Counted from the stretch's first letter, positions 1 through 6,766 are shown. The stretch: DNA of 8,018 bases from JBEINZ01 sp040377825 (GCA_040377825.1 JBEINZ010000147.1:1-8018), one strand, 5' to 3'. Numbers and translations: made by a program. Notes: generated by a model not told the origin, from the sequence alone.

Positions 1-140
1 ATTACTTTAAATCGCCAAGATCTAACAAAGAGATAAGACATTAATCCTTCTCAATTACGGTTACTCCTTCATGAATGCAGTTTTCAAAAGGAAAAAACAT
101 AGAATATATTCCTTTAGCAATCTTAGGCGCAGCGCTTGCC

Positions 141-143
141 TTA
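141..143. repeat. Left copy of the 3-bp target-site duplication (TTA)
   Basis: TTA lies directly outside the left terminal repeat and is matched by TTA at 1122-1124 outside the right one. The wider string CTTAGAG occurs at both junctions (140-146 and 1121-1127), partly by coincidence of element end and flank. Confidence 0.6.
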
Positions 144-164
144 GAGCCAATCCCATAAAATCGG
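144..164 (+). repeat. Left terminal inverted repeat of the IS5-family element
   Basis: It begins GAGCCAATCCCATAAA. The reverse complement of the right end begins GAGTCCGTCTCGTAAG. About 10 of the first 16 and 13 of 21 positions agree, with the outermost GAG conserved. The imperfect match fits an old element. Confidence 0.6.
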
Positions 165-264
165 CGGCGGCATGGTCTGTTTACTCGCGGATAGCGTGTC
201 TCTGGTTGCGTAGTGGGAAATCCTTTGATTCCAGAAGGTTGCGAAGCCGATCTGGAGGATCACC

Positions 265-1121
265 ATGTGGACACCCACCACGCAAGGCAACGATAGCCGC
301 AAGGGTTTGCGGTATGAAAGCGATTTGACGGACGCCGAATGGGCAATCATCGAGCCGTTGTCGCCGCAGCCTGGCGCGGGTGGGCCCTGGGCATGGCAGA
401 TGAGGGAAATCATCAACGGGATCAATTATATTCTTCGCAATGGCGTGGTCTGGGCGGCGTTACCGAAAGATTTGCATCCGAAGAGCACACAATACCGCTG
501 GTTCTGTCGGCTGCGAGATGAGACGATCTTTGAGAAGATCAATTTCGCGCTGGTGGAGCGCGGCCGCGAGGGTGTGGCCGCGATGCTCATCCGATTGCGG
601 CGATGATCGATAGCCAGAGCGTCAAGACAACGGAAGCCGGCGGGCCTCGGGGCTATGACGGCGGCAAAAAGATCAAGGGACGCAAGCGGTCCAATCTGGT
701 CGACACCGGCGGTCGGCTGCTGTTCAGAAAAGTGCACACCGCCGACATTCAGGACCGGGATTCGGGCGGTCCCGTGATCGCAGTCGCCAGACAGTTTTAT
801 CCATTCATTTCAAAGATCTATGCCGATGGCGGTTATGACCATGACCGTGTGACGAAGGCGGTTGAGACCGTCAGTGTGGAAATCGTGCGTAAGATCGCCG
901 ATCAGGTCGGCTTCGTCGTCCTGCCTCGCCGATGAGTCGCGGAGCGGACTTTCGCGTGGCTCGGGCGCTGCCGCAGGCTGGCCAAGGACTTCGAGGCGAC
1001 CAACGAAAGTGCGAGAGCCTTCCTTCACGCTGCCGCCGTCATGCTGATGGTCAGGCGCCTCGCGCGCAATCCTTATAAGCACCTCAATCGAATGGGCCTC
1101 ATGAGCTTACGAGACGGACTC
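265..1121 (+). pseudogene. IS5-family (IS1031-like) DDE transposase, broken by a frameshift and a nonsense codon
   Basis: The start is the ATG at 265 (MWTPTT), which has GGAGGA upstream at 255-260. The N-terminal half reads the typical RYESDLTDAEWAIIEPL and MREIINGINYILRNG blocks. Between about 555 and 579 the reading moves by -1: the first frame stops at 604-606, while the other frame continues as GRDAHPIAAMIDSQSVKTTE with GGPRGYDGGKKIKGRKR. The first catalytic Asp is in MIDSQ (609-611) and the second in YADGGY (825-827). At 933-935 a TGA stands where the family has Trp of the PRRWVVER motif. After it the same frame goes on as VAERTFAWLGRCRRLAKDF, with the catalytic Glu at 942-944, and then AAAVMLMVRRLARNPYKH. 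No stop follows inside the element; the frame runs out to 1271. There is no homopolymer slippery site, so mutation is more likely than programmed frameshifting. Family identity is secure; inactivity is inferred. Confidence 0.88.
1101..1121 (-). repeat. Right terminal inverted repeat of the IS5-family element
   Basis: It ends in CGAGACGGACTC on the plus strand, which is the inverted partner of the left end. It is followed at once by TTA (1122-1124), the second target-site copy. Confidence 0.6.
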
Positions 1122-1124
1122 TTA
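1122..1124. repeat. Right copy of the 3-bp target-site duplication (TTA)
   Basis: It is the partner of TTA at 141-143. Together they bracket the 978-bp element and fit the TNA preference of IS1031-type elements. Confidence 0.6.
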
Positions 1125-1311
1125 GAGCATGATATCCAAGAAGAACTAACTTATTCTTCGTATTCTTTGCAAGGAGTCCAGAGCGCAGGCCAAGAGCATG
1201 TTATACTATCCCTCTCCCCCCAGAAATGGTGCTTTGGCGTATGGTGGGCTTATCTCCGAAGTCGAGTATAGCCGTGTTGACAGCAAGTAATCTGAATATC
1301 ATGTATAGTCA
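1125..1311. other. AT-rich stretch between the two insertion-sequence remnants, no recognisable gene
   Basis: This stretch is clearly more AT-rich than the operon. It carries only the open frame that runs out of the transposase to TAG at 1269-1271, possibly the tail of the split small ORF starting at 75. A TTGACA at 1277-1282 has no well-spaced -10 partner. I see no RNA gene or strong hairpin. Confidence 0.4.
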
Positions 1312-1660
1312 CCATCTACAATTAAGCCAGAAAACGTAATTACTCAATACAACACCATTTGCTACTCTCCTCGACGAAAACTCACCGCGATCGCCTACTT
1401 CGATTTCGCCGCCAATCCGTCGTCTGGAGATCGAGATGCCCGGGCTCACAGCCAGGAACTCCCTCGTGACGTCACCGATATCAGAACCGGCATCACTCGG
1501 TGGCGAGAGCGCGCAGCCGCGCGCGAGGCCGCGTCGTCCGGCCGCCATGATCATGTCCCGTCTTTCGGTCCGCCTGGATGGTCTAACACGGCCGCCGCTG
1601 GCTCATCTTGTAGGTCGTCATGAGATCAGCGACGGCTTCCTGCTTGGTGCGCTTTCTATT
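1312..1660 (-). pseudogene. Relic of an IS3-family (IS407-like) OrfB transposase
   Basis: Reading the minus strand from about 1660, KQEAVADLMTTYKMSQRR matches the usual OrfB opening (KREAVAYLRE..VSERRAC). A TAG follows at 1583-1585, then TIQADRKT, an RPDDAA block in a shifted frame, and ARLRALATE, corresponding to the family's RPDDAALRARLRDLATE. The next codons could be a decayed RRRFGYR. From about 1473 a third stretch, DVTREFLAVSPGISISRR, aligns with VDDVTRECLA..PDTSISGRR near the second catalytic Asp. It fades out as VANGVVLSN (family VSDNGTELTSN), with the catalytic Asp lost. Roughly 80 residues that normally separate the ATERRRFGYR and VDDVTRE blocks are missing. The C-terminal part with the catalytic Glu and OrfA are not seen. 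Several stops look like C-to-T changes. No terminal repeats were found, so the limits are approximate. Confidence 0.65.
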
Positions 1661-1700
1661 GCCGCGCGACAGCCAACCTCGATCGGCTGCCGCGCGACAG
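1660..1700. repeat. 13-bp direct repeat pair
   Basis: TGCCGCGCGACAG occurs at 1660-1672 and again at 1688-1700, a 28-base period, just outside the IS3 relic. It may be a small duplication or a trace of an element end. No function is evident. Confidence 0.5.
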
Positions 1701-1734
1701 ATTCTCTCCCCAGGATCAGGCAACCGCGAGCATA

Positions 1735-1775
1735 TTGAAGGGAGGCCGCGTAAACGGAAGCTCCCCAAACTTCAA
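1735..1775 (-). terminator. Possible hairpin terminator after the amidase gene
   Basis: On the transcribed (minus) strand, TTGAA and GGGAG on the 5' side face CTCCC and TTCAA on the 3' side, with an inner CCG/CGG pair and a short 5' bulge. It starts about four bases after the amidase stop. No run of U follows, so intrinsic termination is unproven; it may instead protect the 3' end of the mRNA. Confidence 0.25.
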
Positions 1776-1779
1776 GCGA

Positions 1780-3294
1780 TCAAAATGATTTCCAGTCACC
1801 GGATGCTTCGAATGCGCTTGCCGCAGTGTATATCTTCTCCTCGCCATAGTCCTTGGCGACCAACATGAGACCGATCGGCAGTCCGTCGCTCATCCCACAG
1901 GGAAGGGACATTGCGGGATGACCGGTCACATCAAAGGGCGCGGTATTGGCCAACATTTCAAAGGCGCGCTGCAGGTAGAGCGCGAGCGGGGCGTCAGCCG
2001 GCGGCAGCGGAGTGGCCTTGACCGGCAACGTCGGCATTAGTAGCAGATCATAGTCGTCAAAGACCGCGTCATATGTGGCCTTCAATTTACGTGCTAAATT
2101 CTGCGCCTTTGCGTAGTAGTGGCCGCGATAGTGTGTGACGAAATACTGCGCGACCATCATCGAGATTTTGAGGCTGTCGGACAGTTCATCGGCCCGATTG
2201 CGCCAGGCCGCATGGGCGTCGAGCAGCGACGTCGTGTAGAGCCCCTTCCAGTTGAAGCCCATGCCATTGCCGTTCATCATCTGCGCTTGCAGGCCCTCAA
2301 GCGCGATCGGTGTCCAAATGGCCGTCCCGATCATATGCATCGGGATCGATATCTCGGTAACTTCGGCACCAAGCGATTTGAATTTTTCGGCCGCGAGCCT
2401 GACCTTGGCATCGACATCCGGTTCGCTGTTCACGTGGCCAAAACCTTCCTTTACGACACCGATCTTCATGCCAGCGACGCTCTTGGAAAGAGCAGCGACA
2501 TAGTCGCCGATGACGGGGGCATATTGACGGGGATCGAGACCATCGGGTCCGGCCAGAACCGAGAGCATGAGTGCGTTGTCGGCGACGGTCGCCGTCATCG
2601 GGCCGGTATGGTCGATCGTCGCTTCGATCGGCATGACACCGGTATAGGGTACCAGACCATGCGTCGGCTTCATCCCGTAAATGCCGCAGTAGGATGCCGG
2701 CATACGGATCGAGCCGCCCTGGTCACCGCCGATCGCCATATCCACTTCGCCGGCCGCCACAAGCGCGCCACTGCCCGACGACGAACCACCTGCGGAATAG
2801 CCCATTTTGTGCGGGTTGTGCGTCGGGCCGGTGGAGTTGGTGTGGCTGCCACCGGAAAGGCAAAACAGCTCGCAATGCGCTTTGCCCTTGATCGTCGCCC
2901 CGGCGTCGAGTAGCCGCGTGACAATCGTTGCGTCGATATTGGGGACGTAACCTTCTAGCGTCGATGAGCCGTTCATCATTGGGACACCCGCCACACAGAC
3001 GTTGTCCTTCACGGCGACCGTCTTGCCAACGAGCGGACCGGTCGAGGCGCCCTTGATCTCGGACTTGACATACCAGGCGTTATATTTGTTTTCCGATGGC
3101 GGCGGAAAATAGCCTGGCGTCCGGGGATATTCTACAGTGGGGACGTAGTCGGGCATTGCATCGACGATGTCGTAGCGGGCGAAACTGCCCGCCATCTGTC
3201 CAAGGAATTCCTCGACCCGGTCCATCGTCATGGACATTCCCATGCTTTCGACGATGTCCATCATTTGCTTTGGTGTAGGGCGCTTTACAGTCAT
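1780..3294 (-). CDS. Amidase-signature amidase, nitrile-hydratase-associated (RhAmidase/AmdA) type
   Basis: A cytoplasmic enzyme of 504 residues that should hydrolyse a carboxylic acid amide to acid plus ammonia. From the chosen start, residues 1 to about 80 form the extra helical N-terminal region typical of this subgroup. The amidase-signature core follows: VAVKDN with Lys96, AGGSSSGSGALVA with Ser171 as the cis-Ser, and GGDQGGSIRMPAS with nucleophile Ser195. The spacings of 75 and 24 and the absolute numbers equal those I recall for Rhodococcus RhAmidase. Other matching blocks are VPMMNGS, GLVPYTG, TIDHTGPMT, KEGFGH and TAPFDVTGHPAMSLP. The start at 3294 has GGAGGA four bases upstream; an in-frame ATG at 3321 (nine more residues) has no good Shine-Dalgarno. 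The gene is last in the operon, 56 bases after the LivF-type gene, and that gap holds a 5-bp stem (3325-3341). The amide substrate cannot be deduced. No nitrile hydratase gene lies in the window. Confidence 0.93.
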   Translation of the reverse strand: MTVKRPTPKQMMDIVESMGMSMTMDRVEEFLGQMAGSFARYDIVDAMPDYVPTVEYPRTPGYFPPPSENKYNAWYVKSEIKGASTGPLVGKTVAVKDNVCVAGVPMMNGSSTLEGYVPNIDATIVTRLLDAGATIKGKAHCELFCLSGGSHTNSTGPTHNPHKMGYSAGGSSSGSGALVAAGEVDMAIGGDQGGSIRMPASYCGIYGMKPTHGLVPYTGVMPIEATIDHTGPMTATVADNALMLSVLAGPDGLDPRQYAPVIGDYVAALSKSVAGMKIGVVKEGFGHVNSEPDVDAKVRLAAEKFKSLGAEVTEISIPMHMIGTAIWTPIALEGLQAQMMNGNGMGFNWKGLYTTSLLDAHAAWRNRADELSDSLKISMMVAQYFVTHYRGHYYAKAQNLARKLKATYDAVFDDYDLLLMPTLPVKATPLPPADAPLALYLQRAFEMLANTAPFDVTGHPAMSLPCGMSDGLPIGLMLVAKDYGEEKIYTAASAFEASGDWKSF

Positions 3295-3298
3295 GATT

Positions 3299-3304
3299 TC
3301 CTCC
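3299..3304 (-). promoter_or_regulatory. Shine-Dalgarno deciding the amidase start
   Basis: GGAGGA on the minus strand lies four bases before the ATG at 3294. It lies inside the frame if the upstream ATG at 3321 were used. It favours the 504-residue product over the 513-residue one. Confidence 0.65.
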
Positions 3305-3350
3305 AGCGTGGCGGATTCCATTCGCGCCCGTCTCGAGGGCGATCGAACTT

Positions 3351-4052
3351 TCAGGTCATGCCAACGAATTCCGAGACGATATCGGGGTTGGCGAGGTCGG
3401 AGGCACTTAGCTCGCCAGTGATCGCGCCCTTCTGGATCACAAGAACCCGAGCAGACAATGCCGCAATGAAATCGAGGTTCTGTTCAACCAAGATCATCGT
3501 CAGGCCGCGGCTGCCTCTGAGCGTGGCGAGTGTTTCGGCCATTTCCTCAATGATCGACGGTTGAATGCCTTCCGTCGGCTCGTCGAGCAGGATCAGCTTC
3601 GGTCGACCACACAGACAGCGCGCGAGGGCCAGCAACTGCTGTTCGCCGCCCGACAGCGCGCCGCCGTTGCGCGTCAAGAGGCGCTTAAGCCGGGGAAAAT
3701 CCTCAAGGATGTCTTCGATGATGCCCCTGTTCTCTGGACCCTTCGCGACGACGCCCATACGTAGATTGTCCATCACGCTCAGCGTCGGGAAGATCTCGCG
3801 ACCTTGCGGGACGAGCCCGAGACCCATCCGCACTCGCGCATGCGTGGGGGCATAGGTGATGTTCTCGTTGAGGAATGTGATGCCACCCGCCTTAGCGGGA
3901 ATCTGGCCGATCAGCGTGCGCATGAGCGTCGACTTGCCCATGCCGTTATGGCCGAGAATACCGAGATATTCGCCAGCCTTCATGAAGAAGGACAAGCCCA
4001 TCAGGACCGGCACACGACCGTAGGACGCTTCCAGGCTTGAGACCTCCAGCAT
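3351..4052 (-). CDS. ABC transporter ATPase, LivF/UrtE type
   Basis: One of the two cytoplasmic ATPases powering the amide or urea-like uptake system. In the 233-residue form, Walker A is GHNGMGKST (34-42), the Q-loop is VPQG (Gln83), the signature is LSGGE (133-137), and Walker B is LILLDEP (153-159). The block DEPTEGIQPSII is characteristic of LivF/UrtE. The switch position is Gln (LVEQN, residue 191) instead of His, as usual in this subfamily. The ATG at 4052 shares one base with the stop of the LivG-type gene (TGATG). A GTG three bases earlier (4055) is an alternative start, giving a GTGA overlap and 234 residues. The overlap implies translational coupling. High-affinity amino-acid, urea and short-chain amide systems all use this subunit, so specificity comes from the binding protein and the neighbouring amidase. 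Confidence 0.94.
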   Translation of the reverse strand: MLEVSSLEASYGRVPVLMGLSFFMKAGEYLGILGHNGMGKSTLMRTLIGQIPAKAGGITFLNENITYAPTHARVRMGLGLVPQGREIFPTLSVMDNLRMGVVAKGPENRGIIEDILEDFPRLKRLLTRNGGALSGGEQQLLALARCLCGRPKLILLDEPTEGIQPSIIEEMAETLATLRGSRGLTMILVEQNLDFIAALSARVLVIQKGAITGELSASDLANPDIVSEFVGMT

Positions 4053-4792
4053 CACGCAGCCGCCTTCTTGCCGAGGTAGACGTCACGCACGCGCTGATCG
4101 CGCAGCACGACATCGACCTTGTCCTCGATCAGAACAGAGCCCTGGTGAAAAACGGTGACGACATCACCAATCATCCGGATGAACTGCATGTCGTGCTCTA
4201 CAACGACGAGTGCATTCGTCCTGCTAATGTCGCGGATGATCCCGGCTGTTCGGATGACATCGTCGTGGGTCATACCGGCGGCGGGCTCATCGAGCAGGAT
4301 CAGATCCGGCTCACCGGCCAGCACTGTGCCGATCTCAACCCACTGCCGCTGACCATGCGCCAAAATCCCGACAAGATTGCGGGCTCGGGATGTCATGTTA
4401 GTCCGCTCCAGCACCTCATCGACGAGTGCGTTCGCGCGTTTGGCGGTATTGCGCCGCCGCGCGGCGAGCCAGAGATTTTCGTGTACGGACAGGCCATTGA
4501 ACAGGCTCGGTGTCTGCGTTTTGATACCTATACCGAGCCTTGCGATGTCATGGCTCTTGGCGCCCGCCACATTGGTACCCTTGAAGGCGACCGTCCCGGA
4601 CGATGGAACGAGCTGCCCCGTCAGCATCTTGAAGAATGTGCTCTTTCCGGCGCCATTCGGACCGATCAGGCAGCGCAATTCGCCGGGTTTTAGGGAAAAA
4701 TCGACCGTGTTGACCGCCGTCACGCCACCGAAGCGCATAGTCAGGCCCTTCGTCTCGATCAGCGGGGTCTCAAGCAGTTGGGTCGCCGCCAT
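4052..4792 (-). CDS. ABC transporter ATPase, LivG/UrtD type
   Basis: A 246-residue nucleotide-binding subunit that should pair with the LivF-type ATPase beneath the two permeases. Walker A is GPNGAGKST (44-52), the Q-loop Gln is residue 93 (IKTQTPSLF), the signature is LAHGQ (144-148), Walker B is LILLDEP (164-170), and the switch His is residue 200 (VVVEHD). The extended signature LAHGQRQWVEIG and the DEPAAGMT block resemble UrtD of urea transporters (LSHGQKQWLEIG, DEPVAGMT) more than LivG of E. coli (LAYGQQRRLEIA, DEPAAGLNP). The short C-terminus ending VYLGKKAAA also fits UrtD. AGAGGA lies eight bases before the ATG, and only three bases separate it from the LivM-type stop. The UrtD likeness supports an amide or urea-like substrate over branched-chain amino acids; this is inference from remembered family sequences. 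Confidence 0.94.
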   Translation of the reverse strand: MAATQLLETPLIETKGLTMRFGGVTAVNTVDFSLKPGELRCLIGPNGAGKSTFFKMLTGQLVPSSGTVAFKGTNVAGAKSHDIARLGIGIKTQTPSLFNGLSVHENLWLAARRRNTAKRANALVDEVLERTNMTSRARNLVGILAHGQRQWVEIGTVLAGEPDLILLDEPAAGMTHDDVIRTAGIIRDISRTNALVVVEHDMQFIRMIGDVVTVFHQGSVLIEDKVDVVLRDQRVRDVYLGKKAAA

Positions 4793-4795
4793 GGC

Positions 4796-5863
4796 TCATG
4801 TCCTCTTCGGCGAAGTCGACGTCTTGGATAACAAAAGCTGTCCGATGCCGTTCGGCTGCGACCTGGATGGCCTGATCCGGGCGAGTGCCTTCCCGACCAG
4901 GGTGCGAGCCGTTGGGATGACGCCGCTCGGGATCAGGAGCACGAAGACAAGAAGGATCGCGCCGAGGATCAGATTGGCATTCAGATATTGCTGTTCGCCG
5001 ATGTTGGACGTCAGATATTGGATGGCGATACAGCCGAGGATTGGCCCAACCAGGGTGCCAAGGCCGCCAACGGTAACCCAAATGATGATCTGGGCCGAGG
5101 TCGCCAGACCAAAGATCGTCGGGCTAACGAAGGCGCCCCAGACCGTGAACAGACAGCCGCCAAGTCCGGCGATGCCTCCGCCGATCATGAAGACGATGAG
5201 CTTGTAGGTGCGCGGATCATAGCCCAGCAACGCCGCGCGGATCTCATTCTCCCGGATCGCCACGACGACGCGACCGAATTGACCGGCTAGCAGCAACCTC
5301 AAGGCGACATAGACCGCGATGAGTGCGCCTGCCGATACATACCAGTTCTCCTCCGGACCGAAGACCCAGTCGGACATGAACGGCATGTTGAGACCGGGCA
5401 CGGAGGGAATGCCGTTGAAGCCTCCGAGCGCGGCAGTTCCGATTCTGTACTGGTCGCCTGCTGTCGAGTTGATCACATTGAACAGGATCAGCGTGACGGT
5501 CAGTGTGATGACGCCGAGATAGACATCGCTGATACGGCCGTAAAACATGAAATAGCCGAGTGCACCGGCGAACAGCGACGGCACTAGGATGGCCAGAAGT
5601 AGCGGCACGGTGCTTTCGCCAATATTGATGGCTGCCACGGCATAAGTATACGCGCCGATGCCGAAGAAGGCTGCTTGTCCGAAACACAGGATGCCACCGA
5701 AACCCCATATGAAGCCAAGGCTGATGGCGAGGATGCTCATGCAAATGAATACGGTGATCTGCATCAGGTCGAACAGCTCAATCATTCGCGGTAGGGCGAT
5801 CGTCGTGATGATCGCGATCATCACGACGATCGTGGTCACGACTGCGTTGGGCGATATCGTCAT
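4796..5863 (-). CDS. ABC transporter permease, LivM/UrtC type
   Basis: A 355-residue inner-membrane subunit forming half of the translocation channel. It has about nine or ten hydrophobic segments, the first at roughly residues 7-24. The family block GGILCFGQAAFFGIGAY is at 57-72 and the cytoplasmic coupling region with AIRENEIRAALLGYDPRTYK comes later, followed by GGIAGLGGCLF and GGLGTLVGPILG. The C-terminal 25 or so residues are polar and basic and extend past the last helix. The ATG at 5863 abuts the TAA of the LivH-type gene with no gap (TAAATG), and GGGGGAG upstream inside that gene can serve as the Shine-Dalgarno. Codons 11-23, in the first helix, are made of a perfect 36-bp palindrome (separate entry). 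The fused or paired ATPase naming (LivM) is family level only; the transported compound is probably an amide. Confidence 0.94.
   Translation of the reverse strand: MTISPNAVVTTIVVMIAIITTIALPRMIELFDLMQITVFICMSILAISLGFIWGFGGILCFGQAAFFGIGAYTYAVAAINIGESTVPLLLAILVPSLFAGALGYFMFYGRISDVYLGVITLTVTLILFNVINSTAGDQYRIGTAALGGFNGIPSVPGLNMPFMSDWVFGPEENWYVSAGALIAVYVALRLLLAGQFGRVVVAIRENEIRAALLGYDPRTYKLIVFMIGGGIAGLGGCLFTVWGAFVSPTIFGLATSAQIIIWVTVGGLGTLVGPILGCIAIQYLTSNIGEQQYLNANLILGAILLVFVLLIPSGVIPTARTLVGKALARIRPSRSQPNGIGQLLLSKTSTSPKRT
5797..5832. repeat. Perfect 36-bp palindrome inside the LivM-type gene
   Basis: The left half CGATCGTCGTGATGATCG is followed without spacer by its exact reverse complement, centred between 5814 and 5815. 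It starts 31 bases into the gene. It encodes residues 11-23, around IVVMIAIITTI of the first membrane helix, and because it is in register the opposite strand encodes nearly the same peptide. In RNA it would form a stem of about 16 bp with a 4-base loop, close to the start codon. Confidence 0.9.
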
Positions 5864-6730
5864 TTAAAGGCTCCCCCGAAAGAAGCGACCGGTGATCCCC
5901 TGAGGGAGCAGGCGGATCAGAACGATCGCTGCAATGAAGAGCGTGACCTCGCCAAATACTGGCGTCGTCATGTAGGAGGCCAGCTGATTGATCGTTCCAA
6001 ATAGGACGCCCGACGACGCTGTTCCGGCGATCATGGCCGCGCCACCGCCAACGACGGCGATGAACGCCTTGGCAATGAAGGCCGAGCCCATTGTCGGCAA
6101 GACCCCGGACACCGGCGCCAGAAGTCCGCCCGCAAGTCCGGTCAAAGCTGCGCCGAGGGCAAATGTGCCCATGTAGATACGCGCCGGGTTGACACCCAGA
6201 GCGGCGGCCATGGCCGGGTTTTGCATGGTGGCACGGGCGATCAGACCAAAGCGGGTCATCCGGAGCACGATCGCCACAAGAACCAAAAGCACGATCGCCA
6301 TGAACGCCAGGAACAGCGTGTAGAGGCTTGAGGTATACTGACCGATCGTGAAACCACCGAGCGGCGCGGAAACGCCCCTGATCGTGTTTCCGAAGATCGT
6401 CGTCACCAGCCCGATCAGAAACAAACTGAGGCCCCAGGTCGCAAGCATTGTGTCGACGAGCCGGCCGTACAAAACGCTAATAAGCGTGCGTTCGATGAAT
6501 AGGCCGACCAGTCCGACGAACAGCGGGGAGATTACCAGCATCGCGATCCAGATGTTGACCCCGTGGTTGGCGGCCAACACGGTCGCGTAGGCGCCGAGCA
6601 TCAGGAATTCGCCATGCGCGAGATTGATGACTCGCATCATGCCGAAGATAATGGCCAGCCCCAGGCTGATCAGGATGAGGGCGGTGACGCCGCTCAAGAT
6701 GTCGAGGCCGATGATGATGCCAAAATCCAT
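5864..6730 (-). CDS. ABC transporter permease, LivH/UrtB type
   Basis: A 288-residue inner-membrane subunit, the partner of the LivM-type permease. It has about eight hydrophobic segments. Diagnostic blocks are SLGLAIIFGMMRVINLAHGEFLMLGAY (residues 22-48), family hallmark NLAHGEFLMLGAY, then ARATMQNPAMAAALGVNP, the coupling loop facing the ATPase, and AFIAVVGGGAAMIAGT. Length is normal for the family. GAGGAG lies ten bases before the ATG. The gene follows the binding-protein gene after 78 bases, a gap that contains a stem-loop, and is directly abutted by the LivM-type gene. The start ATG at 6730 (MDFGIIIGLDILSG) gives the expected short N-terminus before the first helix. Confidence 0.95.
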   Translation of the reverse strand: MDFGIIIGLDILSGVTALILISLGLAIIFGMMRVINLAHGEFLMLGAYATVLAANHGVNIWIAMLVISPLFVGLVGLFIERTLISVLYGRLVDTMLATWGLSLFLIGLVTTIFGNTIRGVSAPLGGFTIGQYTSSLYTLFLAFMAIVLLVLVAIVLRMTRFGLIARATMQNPAMAAALGVNPARIYMGTFALGAALTGLAGGLLAPVSGVLPTMGSAFIAKAFIAVVGGGAAMIAGTASSGVLFGTINQLASYMTTPVFGEVTLFIAAIVLIRLLPQGITGRFFRGSL

Positions 6731-6766
6731 CTGGGATGCGCTCCTCTTTCAGGGCACTTCGCTTCG

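Larger units (their letters stand above)
144..1121 (+). mobile_element. Decayed IS5-family insertion sequence (IS1031-like), 978 bp
   Basis: The limits are set by imperfect terminal inverted repeats (about 13 of 21 positions matching) and by TTA on both outer sides. A TNA target of 3 bp is what the IS1031 group of the IS5 family usually duplicates. The length of about 0.98 kb fits one transposase gene plus ends. The only gene is the transposase, which is broken (see its own entry), so the copy should not be able to move by itself. The flanks on both sides are AT-rich, unlike the element interior, which suggests insertion into a different sequence context. The right end is supported by the TIR and target repeat, not by a transposase stop codon: the transposase frame has no stop before the right end. 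Confidence 0.8.
75..1271 (+). other. Small AT-rich ORF apparently split by the IS5-family element (unidentified)
   Basis: An ATG at 75 opens a frame whose first 22 codons encode a short charged N-terminus followed by a hydrophobic run (PLAILGAALA), like the start of an exported or membrane protein. The insertion sequence begins right after the TTA codon at 141-143, and the frame then closes inside the element (TAA at 156-158). If the element plus one TTA copy is removed in silico, the frame continues from 1122 through LEHDIQEELTYSS to TAG at 1269-1271, giving about 71 residues. I recognise no family, see no convincing Shine-Dalgarno before 75, and a TGA sits immediately upstream of the ATG. 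The in-frame rejoining has a one-in-three chance of being accidental. Treat this as a possible disrupted gene only. Confidence 0.22.

Noticed and set aside
555..606. Programmed -1 frameshift in the IS5-family transposase
   Set aside because: No slippery homopolymer or heptamer is visible, IS1031-type elements normally have one frame, and the gene also carries a nonsense codon, so ordinary decay explains it.
1277..1309. Promoter from TTGACA (1277-1282) and TATAGT (1304-1309)
   Set aside because: The spacer is 21 bases, well outside the usual 16-18, and no intact gene follows.
2119..2913. 264-codon open frame on the plus strand opposite the amidase gene
   Set aside because: It is antisense to a well-conserved amidase, rich in Arg/His as expected for a GC-rich shadow frame, and shows no family motif.
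3478..3486. Gln instead of His at the switch position of the LivF-type ATPase
   Set aside because: LVEQN is the normal form in LivF/UrtE proteins, not a lost catalytic residue.
4037..5207. Long plus-strand open frames (4037-4693 and 4377-5207) opposite the ATPase and permease genes
   Set aside because: Both are antisense to genes with intact Walker, signature and permease motifs; their own translations show no recognisable domain.
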